From: Serilophus lunatus
Taxonomy: Eukaryota > Chordata > Aves > Passeriformes > Eurylaimidae
Direction of reading: 5' to 3'
Assembly: GCA_013399895.1 (NCBI GenBank)
Contig: VXBA01001643.1
Coordinates: 1,037,776-1,101,775 of the forward strand
Length of the DNA: 64,000 nucleotides
The notes under the pieces were generated by a model. It was not told the DNA's origin, made no database searches, and saw only the letters and a program-made list of their open reading frames with translations. Made by a program: the position numbers and the translations under genes. The stretch's first letter is position 1; every line of letters begins with the position of its first letter. Below, piece by piece: positions 23,005 to 32,562 of this stretch.

Positions 23005-25950
23005 ACACGGCCGTGCTGGCAAAGGCAGAGCAGACACGGAGCCCACCTCGGTCCCACGGCTCCATCACCCCGGCACTGATGGCAGGGTGGTATCAGCGCC
23101 CTCCTGCAGACTGTGGGACATTCCCCAGCCCGGGTTATCCCGGTTCAGCTCTTCCAGGTGACCAGCAAAGCCCTTTTTTGGAGGCAGAGGGCAGTAACCT
23201 GGTCAGGAAGGAAGGAGGGTCACCAGAACGGCCACATTAGCCTGGGGCAGCGGTGGTAGAGAATGACACTAATTAACATTGAAATACCCACTCGGTTGTA
23301 TTTTTAGCCGACAACAAGGAGATGCAGTTGGTTTTCTCGCTGTTCTTTTAGCACCCGAACCCAAGCCCAGAATACAAACCCAGGGCCACAAGAACCACAG
23401 GAGCATCCCTCCCCTCACCGCATTCCTCCCTGCATTCCCACTCGGGCAGCACACACCCACATCCCCCGGAGTGAGAAGCCAGCTTCCAAATTACAGCAAT
23501 TAACGTTATGTGTATTAATAAATGAGTCCGGTTTTCCTAACAGGATAACCTGCAAGGGCTTGTTGGCAGAACAGGGAGGCCTGAGCTCTTTTTGCAGCTG
23601 CTGGGTGAAGATTTGGCATTGCAGGATGAGGTGCTGGGAGCACAGCCTGCCCCAGTGCAGGGAGAAGGGTCAGGGGTGTTTTCCCCATCCCGGGGTGCCC
23701 CAGGAGGCAGCAGCTCCTCCAAAGCCTTGAGCCAGAGAGGTGAAGCTCCATTTCCAGCGCACAAAAATCCGTGAAGACTTTTGAAGCCCCATGTTTGCAC
23801 CTCCCCAGCCAAACCAGAGGCCACCCCACATGCTCCCAGCACAGCCTGGCTCCAGCAAGGACCAGGCTGGAGGAGGGGAAGGAGCCAGGGAACATTTGTA
23901 ATACCTAGAACAGCAGTCAGGCCTCTTCCTCCCGCTGGGGCCAGCACCAGCTCCTCATCCCACTCCAGATGGTTCTTGTTTTCCAGTCTGGGAAGGTAAA
24001 CACTCAGGGAGCAAGACTAGACACAGTGAGAGGAAACAACACTTGGAAACAACCATCCAAGGCAAATTATCCCACGTGTTAAGCAAGCCACCCATTCCCA
24101 CGTGCATGGAACCAACAGGATCATTTCCCCTTCCCTGGAGCACAAAGGAGCCCTCACACCCCAGGCAGCCTCTTTGCCCAGAGCAGCAAACACTGTGCAA
24201 GCCTCAAAACCTCAATTCCACGAGGCAGGAGGCTAAGGGAACAACTAAAACTCATCCCAAAGGAGTTTTCTTGCAGTCAGTTGCAAGAAGCATCAGTTCC
24301 TTCAAGCATCCCAGATGGGATTCCCTTTAATCCCTGGAGCCTCCTCCATGGCCAGTCCCCCTCCTCAGCTGGGCTTCCAGCTCTGACTGCTCCCCAGAGC
24401 ACAGACATTTAGATCACATTTTATATGGAAAGCACTAAAATGGGATCACACCTTTTAAAAAGATATTTCCACCTCGCTGCCTACAAGAAGGCTTTGCTTC
24501 TCCCTCCCCCTCCCCAGCAGACTTTGCTATCAGGCCTCTAAGCCTGTTTAATTGAAAAAATGTGATTTAGGCTAATTGACAGCAGATGAGTTACACAGGC
24601 TAAAAAGCAAGGGGACATTTGATCCAGTTGATTTATGGCAGCAGGGAACCAGCCATCCCAAGTCTTTGCATCCCACTTGCAGCCCCACTGCCAAAACAGT
24701 TCAGCTGGCAAAAAAAAAAGTAATTAGTGTTTAATTTCTTAACAATTTTTTTTACCTTCCTTTTAATTGCTCTACATAAAACTGTCCTAGAATTTTACAG
24801 CCTGGACCAGTCCTCTTTGCTGGTTTTAATTAGGGTGAGGCATGGCTGGCACGTTAATTTGAAGAGAAGGGGGGGGGGAGAACATCAGACCATGTTCTGG
24901 GAAGGTTTTGCCATTACAAGCACCCAGACAACGTCACCAGGCACCACACGAGCAGTGGGGAGCAGGACCAGTCCTCCCAGTGCACAGCAACTGGTGGAAC
25001 TGGGGAGAACTCACCCTTCTCACAGGGTAAGTGAGAAGTGGAAAAAAAAATTAAAGCAAATGCTAGAAGGGAGCAGAGATCTCTCCCAGCAGGAGAATTT
25101 CCTCTCCTTGAAGGCAACCAAAACACAAAGGCTTAGAGGGAAAATGGGCTTAGCTTTGGGAACTGCTCCCAAGAGCAGCTTTGGGGCTAAACAGCATTCC
25201 TGGGGGATTGGGACAGGAGGCTTCCCAGCCCTGCAGCCCTTCCTTGGAGAGGGGTTATCACCAAACACACCCACCCCGGTGGCTGCCACAGGAGGAAGAG
25301 TCAGGTCATTCCTTGCAGGACACCCCACAGGAGCTCCTGTGCAGAAGGTGGAAAAGAGGAGGGAAGAGCACATGGACAAACAAGAGGTGGAAGGAACCAA
25401 AGGAGTAGTTAAGAAATACCTGGGGGAGGGAAATATATCCCTTTCCCATTATATTTTCTAAGCTTGGCCCTGCTTAGAAAATCTTGGGCTCCCTGGAAAG
25501 GATTTTTCCAGGAAAAGACAAAGGATTAGCCACTTAATGAACAGACAGCAGGCTTGGATTTGCTCAGCTGTGTTGTCTGACAAGTAAAAAACAATAACCA
25601 GCTATTTTATTGCTGGTTCAACTCTCTCCATGCACTAAATCCCTTGGCAACATCACACCAAGGCACAGAACCCCCACCCCCTTGAGCTCCAGCTTACACA
25701 GCCCAGTCCAACATGGAAAAACCAGAAGTCCAACCTCAGCTGCCTCCTCCAACACCAAGGAAACTGCTCAGGTCCCCAGGATCCAGGGGCTGCTTCTCCT
25801 GCAAAGCTCCATCACACCAAAGAAGCTCCACCTGGATGGAGTTTGGGAGTTCCTAAGAAACCTGGGGGGCAGTAATTTCCCCCACATGCTCAGCCTTAAG
25901 AATTAAACCAGTGAGCAAAGCTGTGTGCAACCCAAAAGTGCATCTGGCAC
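23005..25950. other. Unique noncoding spacer with element-like blocks
   Basis: Repeat-free AT-rich blocks occur at about 23,265-23,345, 23,490-23,545 and 24,536-24,660. A run of ten G lies near 24,868-24,878. A 244-codon frame starting at a GTG (24,727) has a hydrophobic N-terminus but no recognisable family. It contains a strong GTAAGT donor-like site at 25,027-25,032. I do not accept it as a gene. Confidence 0.5.
24536..24660. promoter_or_regulatory. Candidate conserved noncoding element, homeodomain plus MEIS/TGIF motifs
   Basis: The block contains TTTAATTG, GCTAATTGACAG (a TAATT core fused to TGACAG at 24,573-24,582) and TTGATTTATGG. A fused homeodomain and TGACAG site is typical of HOX/MEIS or TALE-bound enhancers. 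No repeat identity is seen. Conservation is untested. Confidence 0.28.
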
Positions 25951-25988
25951 TTGAAGGACCCTTCCAACCCAAACCATTCCGTGACTGG
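25951..25988 (+). mobile_element. CR1 LINE terminal remnant, sense
   Basis: Only the last 35-40 bases of CR1 remain, recognisable by 'gacccttccaacccaaacc' and a degenerate terminal octamer. It is an extreme 5' truncation and the leftmost of five same-strand pieces in 3 kb. Confidence 0.8.
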
Positions 25989-26104
25989 GAGGCAACATCC
26001 ACAACGTCTTAACAATTAAAAAGAGAATTTTAGGGAAGTGTCTAAGAACCAACCCCCCCCTCCAAGGGCTCTGGAGGCTTTAATTGAGGACACAGCCTGC
26101 TGGG

Positions 26105-26164
26105 TTGGTTTAGTGGTGGGGGAATGTTGGACTCCTAAAGGTCTTTTCCAATCTAAATGATGAC
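26105..26164 (+). mobile_element. CR1 LINE terminal remnant, sense, other subfamily
   Basis: The piece reads TTTAGTGGTGG, then 'aggtcttttccaatctaaat' and GATGAC, the terminus of the CR1 branch ending in CCAACCTAAATGATT. About 60 bases survive. Its branch differs from the neighbour at 25,951. Confidence 0.8.
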
Positions 26165-26934
26165 TCAGAGAAGCCAAACCACCCACACCCTGGTCATGAT
26201 GGTATTTGCTCCAAGCTTCCAAAAGTCCTTGTCCATGTGGTCCTGCAGCACCCCAGGGGGATTCATCCTGCACACACCTGCAGCCATGACCTGACACTGC
26301 TAAGCTGTCAAAACAAACAGGGGAACAAGGCACAGCAGCCTCCCCATCAATCCATGGCTCCAGGACACAAGCAGGGCCTGGAAATTCCCCCCGAGCTGGT
26401 GGGCAGCTCCAGCAGATGTGTTTTACGAGTCCTGGAGGAAAAATAACATCTAGACAAGCATCTCTAACTGCCTGTAAATACACACCAGATGATGCAGGGA
26501 CAGATGAAATAGGGCAGAAATGGGATGAGAATGGAAAACTGAAAGTGGGAGGGATGGCTGGGTTTGGGCTGTGCTCCCCACAGCTGCTCACCTGGCCTCC
26601 TCCTCCCAAACCCTTCTGTCCCAGCTGGATTCTGCTCCCCCTTTTTCCCAAGAAGTAGGATGAAAGGAAGGAAGTGGCCTTCTGCCTGCTGAGCCTTCTA
26701 TGGAACAGGATCTTCACATTAATAATCTGAGAGGAAAAATCAAATCCAGCTTCTCTGGGCCATCACTCACATCCATTTGTCCCCAGCCTCCGTGCTCTGA
26801 GCCCTGGAGCACATCCCTGCCCCAAACAGCACCTGCACCTCCAGCCACACCTGCTGTGGTCCTGGATGGTATTCCCTGGAGCTGCCCCAGGGCTTCCCCT
26901 GCAAGGAATTACTGAACTTTAAGCTGAAGAAGGG
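26165..26934. other. Unique spacer between CR1 fragments
   Basis: About 770 bases without a recognised repeat, gene or strong motif cluster. A minus-strand open frame across it has no recognisable domain. Confidence 0.6.
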
Positions 26935-27141
26935 AAGATTTAGATCCAATATCAGGAAGAAATTGGTGGCTGTGAGGGTGGAGAGGTCCTGGCACAGGTT
27001 GCCCAGAGAAGTTGTAGCTGCCCCATCTCTGGCAGTGTCCAAGGCCAGGTTGGAGCAACCTGGGACAGTGGGAGGTGATAGTGGGTGGAATGAGATGGGT
27101 TTTGAGGTCCCTTCCAACCCAAACCATTCAAGGATTCAATG
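26935..27141 (+). mobile_element. CR1 LINE 3'-end fragment, sense
   Basis: The piece contains 'agatttagatccaatatcag', the 'ttgcccagagaagttgtagc' block and 'cccttccaacccaaaccatt', ending in a degenerate octamer. It has the 'ggtgatagtgggtggaatga' variant also seen in the copy at 41.9 kb, so the two may share a source subfamily. Confidence 0.94.
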
Positions 27142-27797
27142 ACCCCAGGATTGTGTGTTACTCTTTACAGTGAAATCAAGCACAAGGAGCTTTCACCTGC
27201 TCCAGGTTGGCCCTACAAACCCAAACAGCAGCTGCAAACTGTCCCAAAGGCACGTGGTGTGTTGGGACACAGCAGCAGGGAGGTCACCTGAGAGGGGAGA
27301 TGCCCAGCTCAGGGCTGGGGAGGCTGCAGCACAACAGCCCTGGCGGCTCAGCCCCTGGCAGGATCGGTCCTGAGCAAAAAGGAGACAGAAATGGTGCAAA
27401 AGAAACTCTTCAAGCACAACTGGCCGAGCTCAGAGCACCCCCTTATCAGCACCCAGAGGCGCCAGCCTCTGCAGAGCACACAAAAGGCAAAAGGCAGCCC
27501 CTGGGCTGGACTAGCTAGTCTTAATATTTGCATTTGGTAAAGCAAACTAATAAATCCCCGTGAGTTTGTCCGTGTTTCCAGCTCGTGTTTACTGGGAAGA
27601 GGGACAGGCAGGTTTTCCTGCTGGTTCCACAGTAAATAGCCATGCAGGCCCCACGCCCTTCCCTGTAACGGCCTGGCCCCTGTTTGCTCTGAGCAAGTCA
27701 GGACTGTGGGACAGACAGACACCAAAGGCAGGTGGCCTTTGAAGTAAAGGTTAGTTATGAACTCCAAAAAGTCTGTATCTGAGCTCTGAGATTCCCT
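27142..27797. other. Unique spacer with an octamer motif
   Basis: No gene is recognised. A perfect POU octamer ATTTGCAT lies at 27,526-27,533, inside an AT-rich block (27,511-27,590) that could be a conserved element. The minisatellite begins at the right edge. Confidence 0.5.
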
Positions 27798-28238
27798 GCT
27801 CTATCCCTGGATCCACCCCTGCTCCATCCCTGGATCCATCCCTGGATCCATCCCTGCTCCATCCCTGGATCCATCCCTGCTCCATCCCTGGATCCATCCC
27901 TGGATCTATCCCTGGATCCATCCCTACTCCATCCCTGGATCCATCCCTGCTTCATTCCTGCTCCATCCCTGGATCCATTCCTGCTCCATCCCTGGATCCA
28001 TCCCTGCTCCATCCCTGGATCCATTCCTGCTCCATCCCTAGATCCATCCCTGGATCCATCCCTGGATCCATCCCTGCTCCATCCCTGGATCCATCCCTGC
28101 TCCATCCCTGGATCCATTCCTGCTCCATCCCTGGATCCATCCCTGCTCCATCCCTCAATCTATCCCTGGATCCATCCCTGCTCCATCCCTGGATCCATCC
28201 CTGGATCTCTCCGTGGATCTCTCCCTGGATCTCTCCCT
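27798..28238. repeat. Minisatellite of 38 mixed 11-bp and 12-bp units
   Basis: The array can be parsed without remainder into 15 units of 11 bases (GCTCCATCCCT type) and 23 of 12 bases (GGATCCATCCCT type). They often alternate as a 23-bp compound unit, but 12-mers also occur in doubles and triples. The last three units at the right edge are a GGATCTCTCCCT variant, suggesting that edge drifted separately. The minus strand reads as a stop-free Asp-Pro-Gly-Met-Glu-Gln-type repeat because the unit contains no stop in any frame. That is not evidence of a protein. Confidence 0.98.
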
Positions 28239-28377
28239 GGAGGGGGGTTTGCAGATGTGGGGCTGGGGGAAAGGCAGCTCCAGTGGGTCAGTGGTTCCTG
28301 CAGGATTCCAGGCTGGGATTATCCCTGCAGCTCCCAGGCAAGGGGTTGCATTGGGAAAGGGTGTGACAGTGTGAGCA
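28239..28377. other. Short unique spacer
   Basis: Unique sequence between the minisatellite and the next CR1 terminus. A GA-rich start (GGAGGGGGG) follows the array. Nothing else is seen. Confidence 0.6.
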
Positions 28378-28470
28378 CGGGCTTAGTGCTCTGGTCTGAC
28401 TGATGTGGTGATTGGTCAGAAGTTGGACTCGGTGATCTTGGAGGTCTTTTCCAACCTAAATGATTCTGGG
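28378..28470 (+). mobile_element. CR1 LINE terminal fragment, sense
   Basis: The piece contains GTTGGACTC, then 'gatcttggaggtcttttcc' and AACCTAAATGATTC. It is the same terminal type as the copy at 26,105. The 5' boundary is uncertain by about 20 bases. Confidence 0.88.
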
Positions 28471-28913
28471 AGAAACTCTCAGGGAGAGAGTCCAGAGAGC
28501 TCAGGGTGCCCAGTAACACCAGTCTAACTCCTGTGCTGGTTTGCTTGCTAAGGGTTGGCTGTGCCCAGAGGAGAAAAGGCATCATGTATGGCCCTGCTGT
28601 GGGATGGTGAACACATCCAAACCTCCTGCCAAACCTGCAGGATCCACTTTCTACCAGAGAAAAGGAAGAGCAGAGTCACCCTCAGCTTTGGACCCAGCCT
28701 AGAATGAGCAGTGATGAAGGGCAGCCCATCCCCTGCATCCCACCACACTCCAGTGTCCATGGACACTTGGCCACTGGCTCCTCACCTCATTTAATTGCTG
28801 CAAATGAGCTTGATATTGGTTTTCATGAGGGTTTTCTCAAACCCATCCTTACAGAACCAAAAATCCAGTGAAGTTTCGTGCTTTTGTGGGCTTTGCTGCT
28901 CTCCCTTAGATTT
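28471..28913. other. Unique spacer
   Basis: About 440 bases with no recognised gene, repeat or motif cluster. Confidence 0.6.
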
Positions 28914-29037
28914 GCCCAAGGCCAGATTGGACAGGGCTTGGAGAAACCTGAGGTAGTGGAAGGTGTCCCTGCCATGGCAGGGGGTGGGATGAGATGGGCT
29001 TTAAGGTCCCCTCCAACCCAAACTATTACATGATTCT
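28914..29037 (+). mobile_element. CR1 LINE 3'-end fragment, sense
   Basis: The piece begins at GCCCAAGGCCAGATTGGACAG and runs through the 'aaggtgtccctgccatggca' block to 'aactattacatgattc'. It retains the 'gacagggcttggag' stretch, which many copies here lack. It is the last of the five clustered plus-strand pieces. Confidence 0.92.
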
Positions 29038-32000
29038 TAAACTCTCCAAGGTGTTTCTGAGCTGAGCAATGGAAAGGATCCAAAACTCCATGTTTCTGAC
29101 CCAGTTTCTGCAGTTTAGGCCAATGGGGAACTCACTGTGAGAGAAACAAAGTCAGGGCTGTGCAGAGATCCTACCAGTTACACCAGAGTCTGACATCAAG
29201 TCACCATGGCTGCATCCACATATAGTTAATTTGAATCCATGCTCATGAGTCTACTGTGCTTTTTATATGAAAGAATGGGGTTTTTTAAAAAAATAATGCT
29301 CTAAATCTTTAAAAAATAATAAAAGGATATTTCCATTACATGAATATCCTTTTTATATTTCCACACAGCACCTTCCAGAGCTTCACATCCAGTGTACAGG
29401 GTAGGAGGAAACACACAGTCCAGGGACACAAAACAACGTGATTTAAGGGCAATTCATTTGCATTTCAGTGGCTTTTGGAACAGGAGGCATGTTAGGAACA
29501 GCTCACCAGGCTGTGCCATCAGGAAGTGGTGGTTAAGGGCTGCAGAAAGGGAATGGGGAGAAGGGAAGGGGGGCAGACATTTTCTGCAAAGCAAAGGCAT
29601 TAAACTCTTGGTGTGGCTTTGTTAGGGCAGAAGTTCCCCAAAGTGCTTGTTTCCTGTGCAAGCCAAGGCATCCCCCCAGCAGCCCCTGATGTAAGTGTGG
29701 CTGAGCCAAGACAAATGGAGAACAACATCCAGCACTCACAGAGGCAACGGGTTTTATTAAGAAATTTAATTGTTTCTGAGGGTGACATTTTCCCCCATTG
29801 TGACATTCCCCTCGCTCCAGTTTGGAATCCTCAACTCCTGCTTCCCAATCCCACCTGGGCTGGGCTCCACGTGGGATGTGCCAACTGCAGCAGAAGTTCC
29901 CAAGCACTCAAAGCACAGGATGAGCCCCTGCCAGGCAGTTTTAAACCCCGGGGCACCACGATCACCAACTCAGCTTCTGCCCCATGGCTTCTCCAAAGGC
30001 CATCCAGTTCCCAGCACGGGCGTCAGGAGGATCCACCGCAGGTCCAGCCGTCCTCATGGAACCCCAAAACCCCCCCCAGAGGCAGCAAAAAGAACAGAAG
30101 GGTAAAAAAAAAAGACAAAGAAATCCACAGCTGGTTCCTTGGGACTGGACAAGCGCTTGGTCCTCCACAGAGAAGAGCATCAAGCTCCTGTTTGACCCAA
30201 GAGCACTTTGCCATCCATCCATCAACAGGGTAGTTTCCAAAGCCCAGCAGAGAGCAGCTAATTAAGTCCTTTTGGCTCCATGTGGGAGCTGGGAGGAAGG
30301 TCAGCATCAGGAGGAAACCCCCCTGACCAGCCAGGTGGAGCCCAGGAGTGCTGGGGAGCTGTTTTCAGCCGTGGGTGTTGGGGGAAGGAATTGATCACAG
30401 CCTCTGATGTCCCATCACTCTCCAGTGAGCTCAGTGTGAGCTGCTGGTCCCTGCTCCCCCTCCCTGTGCTCCAGCTGAAGTGCCCATCCTCGGGAGGCTG
30501 CTCCTGGGTGTTCTGGCTGCAGCACCTTGGCTGTCCCCTCTCAAGTCCCTGCACCTTGAGCCTCCACCACAGACCCTGCAAAGAAAAAACACGGCGTTAA
30601 TGGAAGGTCCAGGCTCGTAGGTTCTGATGGGGGAAATCATGATCCTCCTTTGTCACCAAGTAAAATGTTTAGAGCAATGTGTAAAAGAGGAGATCCAGCA
30701 GCAGCCCCAATACCTCCCCTGAAAGCACCTTTAGCACCTCTGAGCTCATCCCACCCTCAGCAGCGCCAAGGGCTCCGTGACCTGGAGGCTGAAGGGAAAT
30801 TCAGGGTCAGTGGGGGTGGGTTGTGGCTGCAGAGTCCCTGTCTAAGCAGGCTGGGAGGAGCTGTCCATCCACAGGGACTCTCGGTGACAGCTGAGCCGTG
30901 GGAGCTGCCATTCACGCAGGGAAAGGGAGGATGTGCTGGCAACACCCACAGGAAAACCATCATTACTCAGCCACATCACTCCAAAGAGCCCAAAAGCAGT
31001 GACAGCCCCAGGGCTGGGATCCTGCAGGATCAGGAGAAATCAGATCAGGGTGCAGGATAACAGGAAGGTGGGTAAGAGACATAACCAGGGGCTGATGGAA
31101 GTGACCATTTCTGTGCACAGACAAATAATGGCATCTGGGAATGCAGAGGAAGGGAAAGCAGCTGATCCCACCTGTGTGCACCCGGGCTGCCTTACATGGC
31201 CCAAGGGATGTGCAAGTCATGGATGAAACATCCCAGTGCTGAGCCTGGGACCACTGTGCTGGAGCCAAGGGCTGCTCAGGGAGGAATGATCCCATCAGAG
31301 CCACAGGCAGCAAGGGAGGCTCTGCCTGAGCTCTGCTCTCAAACCAGCTGGAGGATCCAGACTCCACTGTTAAGTGTGGCACAAACAGCTCCCATTTGGT
31401 CCAGACAAGCTCTTGGCCCGTGTAGGGAACGAAAGCATTTGCTCTTCTCTTTGATTCTCACCGTGCTTGCTGCACAGGATCATTAAAGAGCTTTTCTCCC
31501 AAGCAAACCCTTCCCAAGTGCCCATCCTGCCTCATCATCAACCAGGGGCACACAGGAAGAAGGGTAGAGGTTTATGCTCATTTTTCGTCTGTTTGCTTTG
31601 GACTTCACATGGAACATGCAAGCAGGACTGGCACCTCCTGGCCCAGATATCACCCCCTCAGCAACCCAGTGTGGAGGCACAGAAGCCTGACCACCAGCCT
31701 CGGGGTTTTGGGGAAGGAGCGAGTGCAGCATCTCCCAGTTTGCAGAAAGCTGTGCACAAGCGTCCCTGGCTCTTGTAAATGTGTTAAAAAATAAAACCCT
31801 TTAAGAGCTTCCAGATGTTCTGTTTATGTTGTGGTGTTACCCAGCTCCATCCTCGGGAGGCCAATACACAGCCTCGGTGAAATGGCAGGGAGGGGAGGGC
31901 AGGGGAGAGAGAAGGAGGTCTGAACTCTTTTCCTCCTCTTTCCCCCGACTTCTCCTGTTAACTCCCGTGCTGCTGGGAAACACGCTGAGAGCAGCTGCAA

Positions 32001-32385
32001 ATCCTCCTTCCTGCTCTGAGCATCTCCCTGCCTCACGAGCATCTCTGGGCTTTGCAAGGCGCCGACCCCAAATTCTCAGGGGGGGGATCTGAGACAGGCA
32101 GGGAGCTCAAACTCTGCTGGGGGCACCCCAGAGGCACCCAGTGCCCACCGAGAAGGTCCAGAGGGTCCAACCCCACCACATCCAACCCACCCCCCCTTCA
32201 GTGAGCCACGGAGGTCTACCAAAAAGGGAGGCATGAGGATGTGAAGTGCCAAGGCTCTGTCACCCTGGGTGTAGCCGCAGAGCCCTGTGTGTGCACAGCC
32301 CGGCCCGGGACTCTTTGCAAAGGGCGTTGCAGGTCCAGCGCTGCTTTTGAAGTTCCCCCGAGCGAGTTCCTCGGTTGGGAGCAAT
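29038..32385. other. Unique noncoding spacer
   Basis: No gene is recognised. The AT-rich stretch 29,205-29,365 contains a perfect 11-bp inverted repeat. AATAAA-type sequences near 31,788-31,797 have no upstream coding frame I can name. A CpG increase begins near 32,270. Confidence 0.55.
29321..29353. repeat. Perfect 11-bp inverted repeat (hairpin), AT-rich
   Basis: AAAAGGATATT at 29,321-29,331 is perfectly complementary to AATATCCTTTT at 29,343-29,353 across an 11-base loop. It lies in an AT-rich block (29,205-29,365) with no CR1 identity. It may be a hairpin in an element or a chance AT-rich palindrome. Confidence 0.85.
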
Positions 32386-32562
32386 CAGAGCTCCATAAAG
32401 GCGCGATCCCGCAGGCTCTGATCTGTTATCTCCCCTCCCCGGCGGGCCGGGCACTTGTGCGGCTCATTTGAAAGCGCCTTAGTGCCCGGAGATCAAAGGC
32501 GCTTCCTGATGCCTCCACCCCGGGCAAGGCTTTGGGTCCCGGCTCGGATGCAGCTGCAGCGC
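32386..32562. promoter_or_regulatory. GC-rich patch with TATA-like, GATA and TCF/LEF motifs
   Basis: CATAAA at about 32,394-32,399 is followed by CpG-bearing sequence, a reverse GATA site (TTATCT) near 32,427 and a perfect TCF/LEF site AGATCAAAGG at 32,490-32,499. The patch directly precedes the 18-bp minisatellite. It could be a promoter or enhancer, but no transcript is demonstrated. Confidence 0.3.

Noticed and set aside
24727..25461. 244-codon plus-strand frame with a hydrophobic N-terminus and a GTAAGT inside
   Set aside because: It starts at GTG in AT-rich intergenic DNA. The hydrophobic start is a T-rich low-complexity effect, and no family match or acceptor is seen.
27755..28117. Minus-strand repeat protein of Met-Asp-Pro-Gly type
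   Set aside because: It is only the translation of the 11/12-bp minisatellite, which lacks stops in every frame.
28949..28960. let-7-like TGAGGTAGTGG
   Set aside because: It lies inside a CR1 fragment (CR1 CTGGGATAGTGG variant) and has no hairpin partner.
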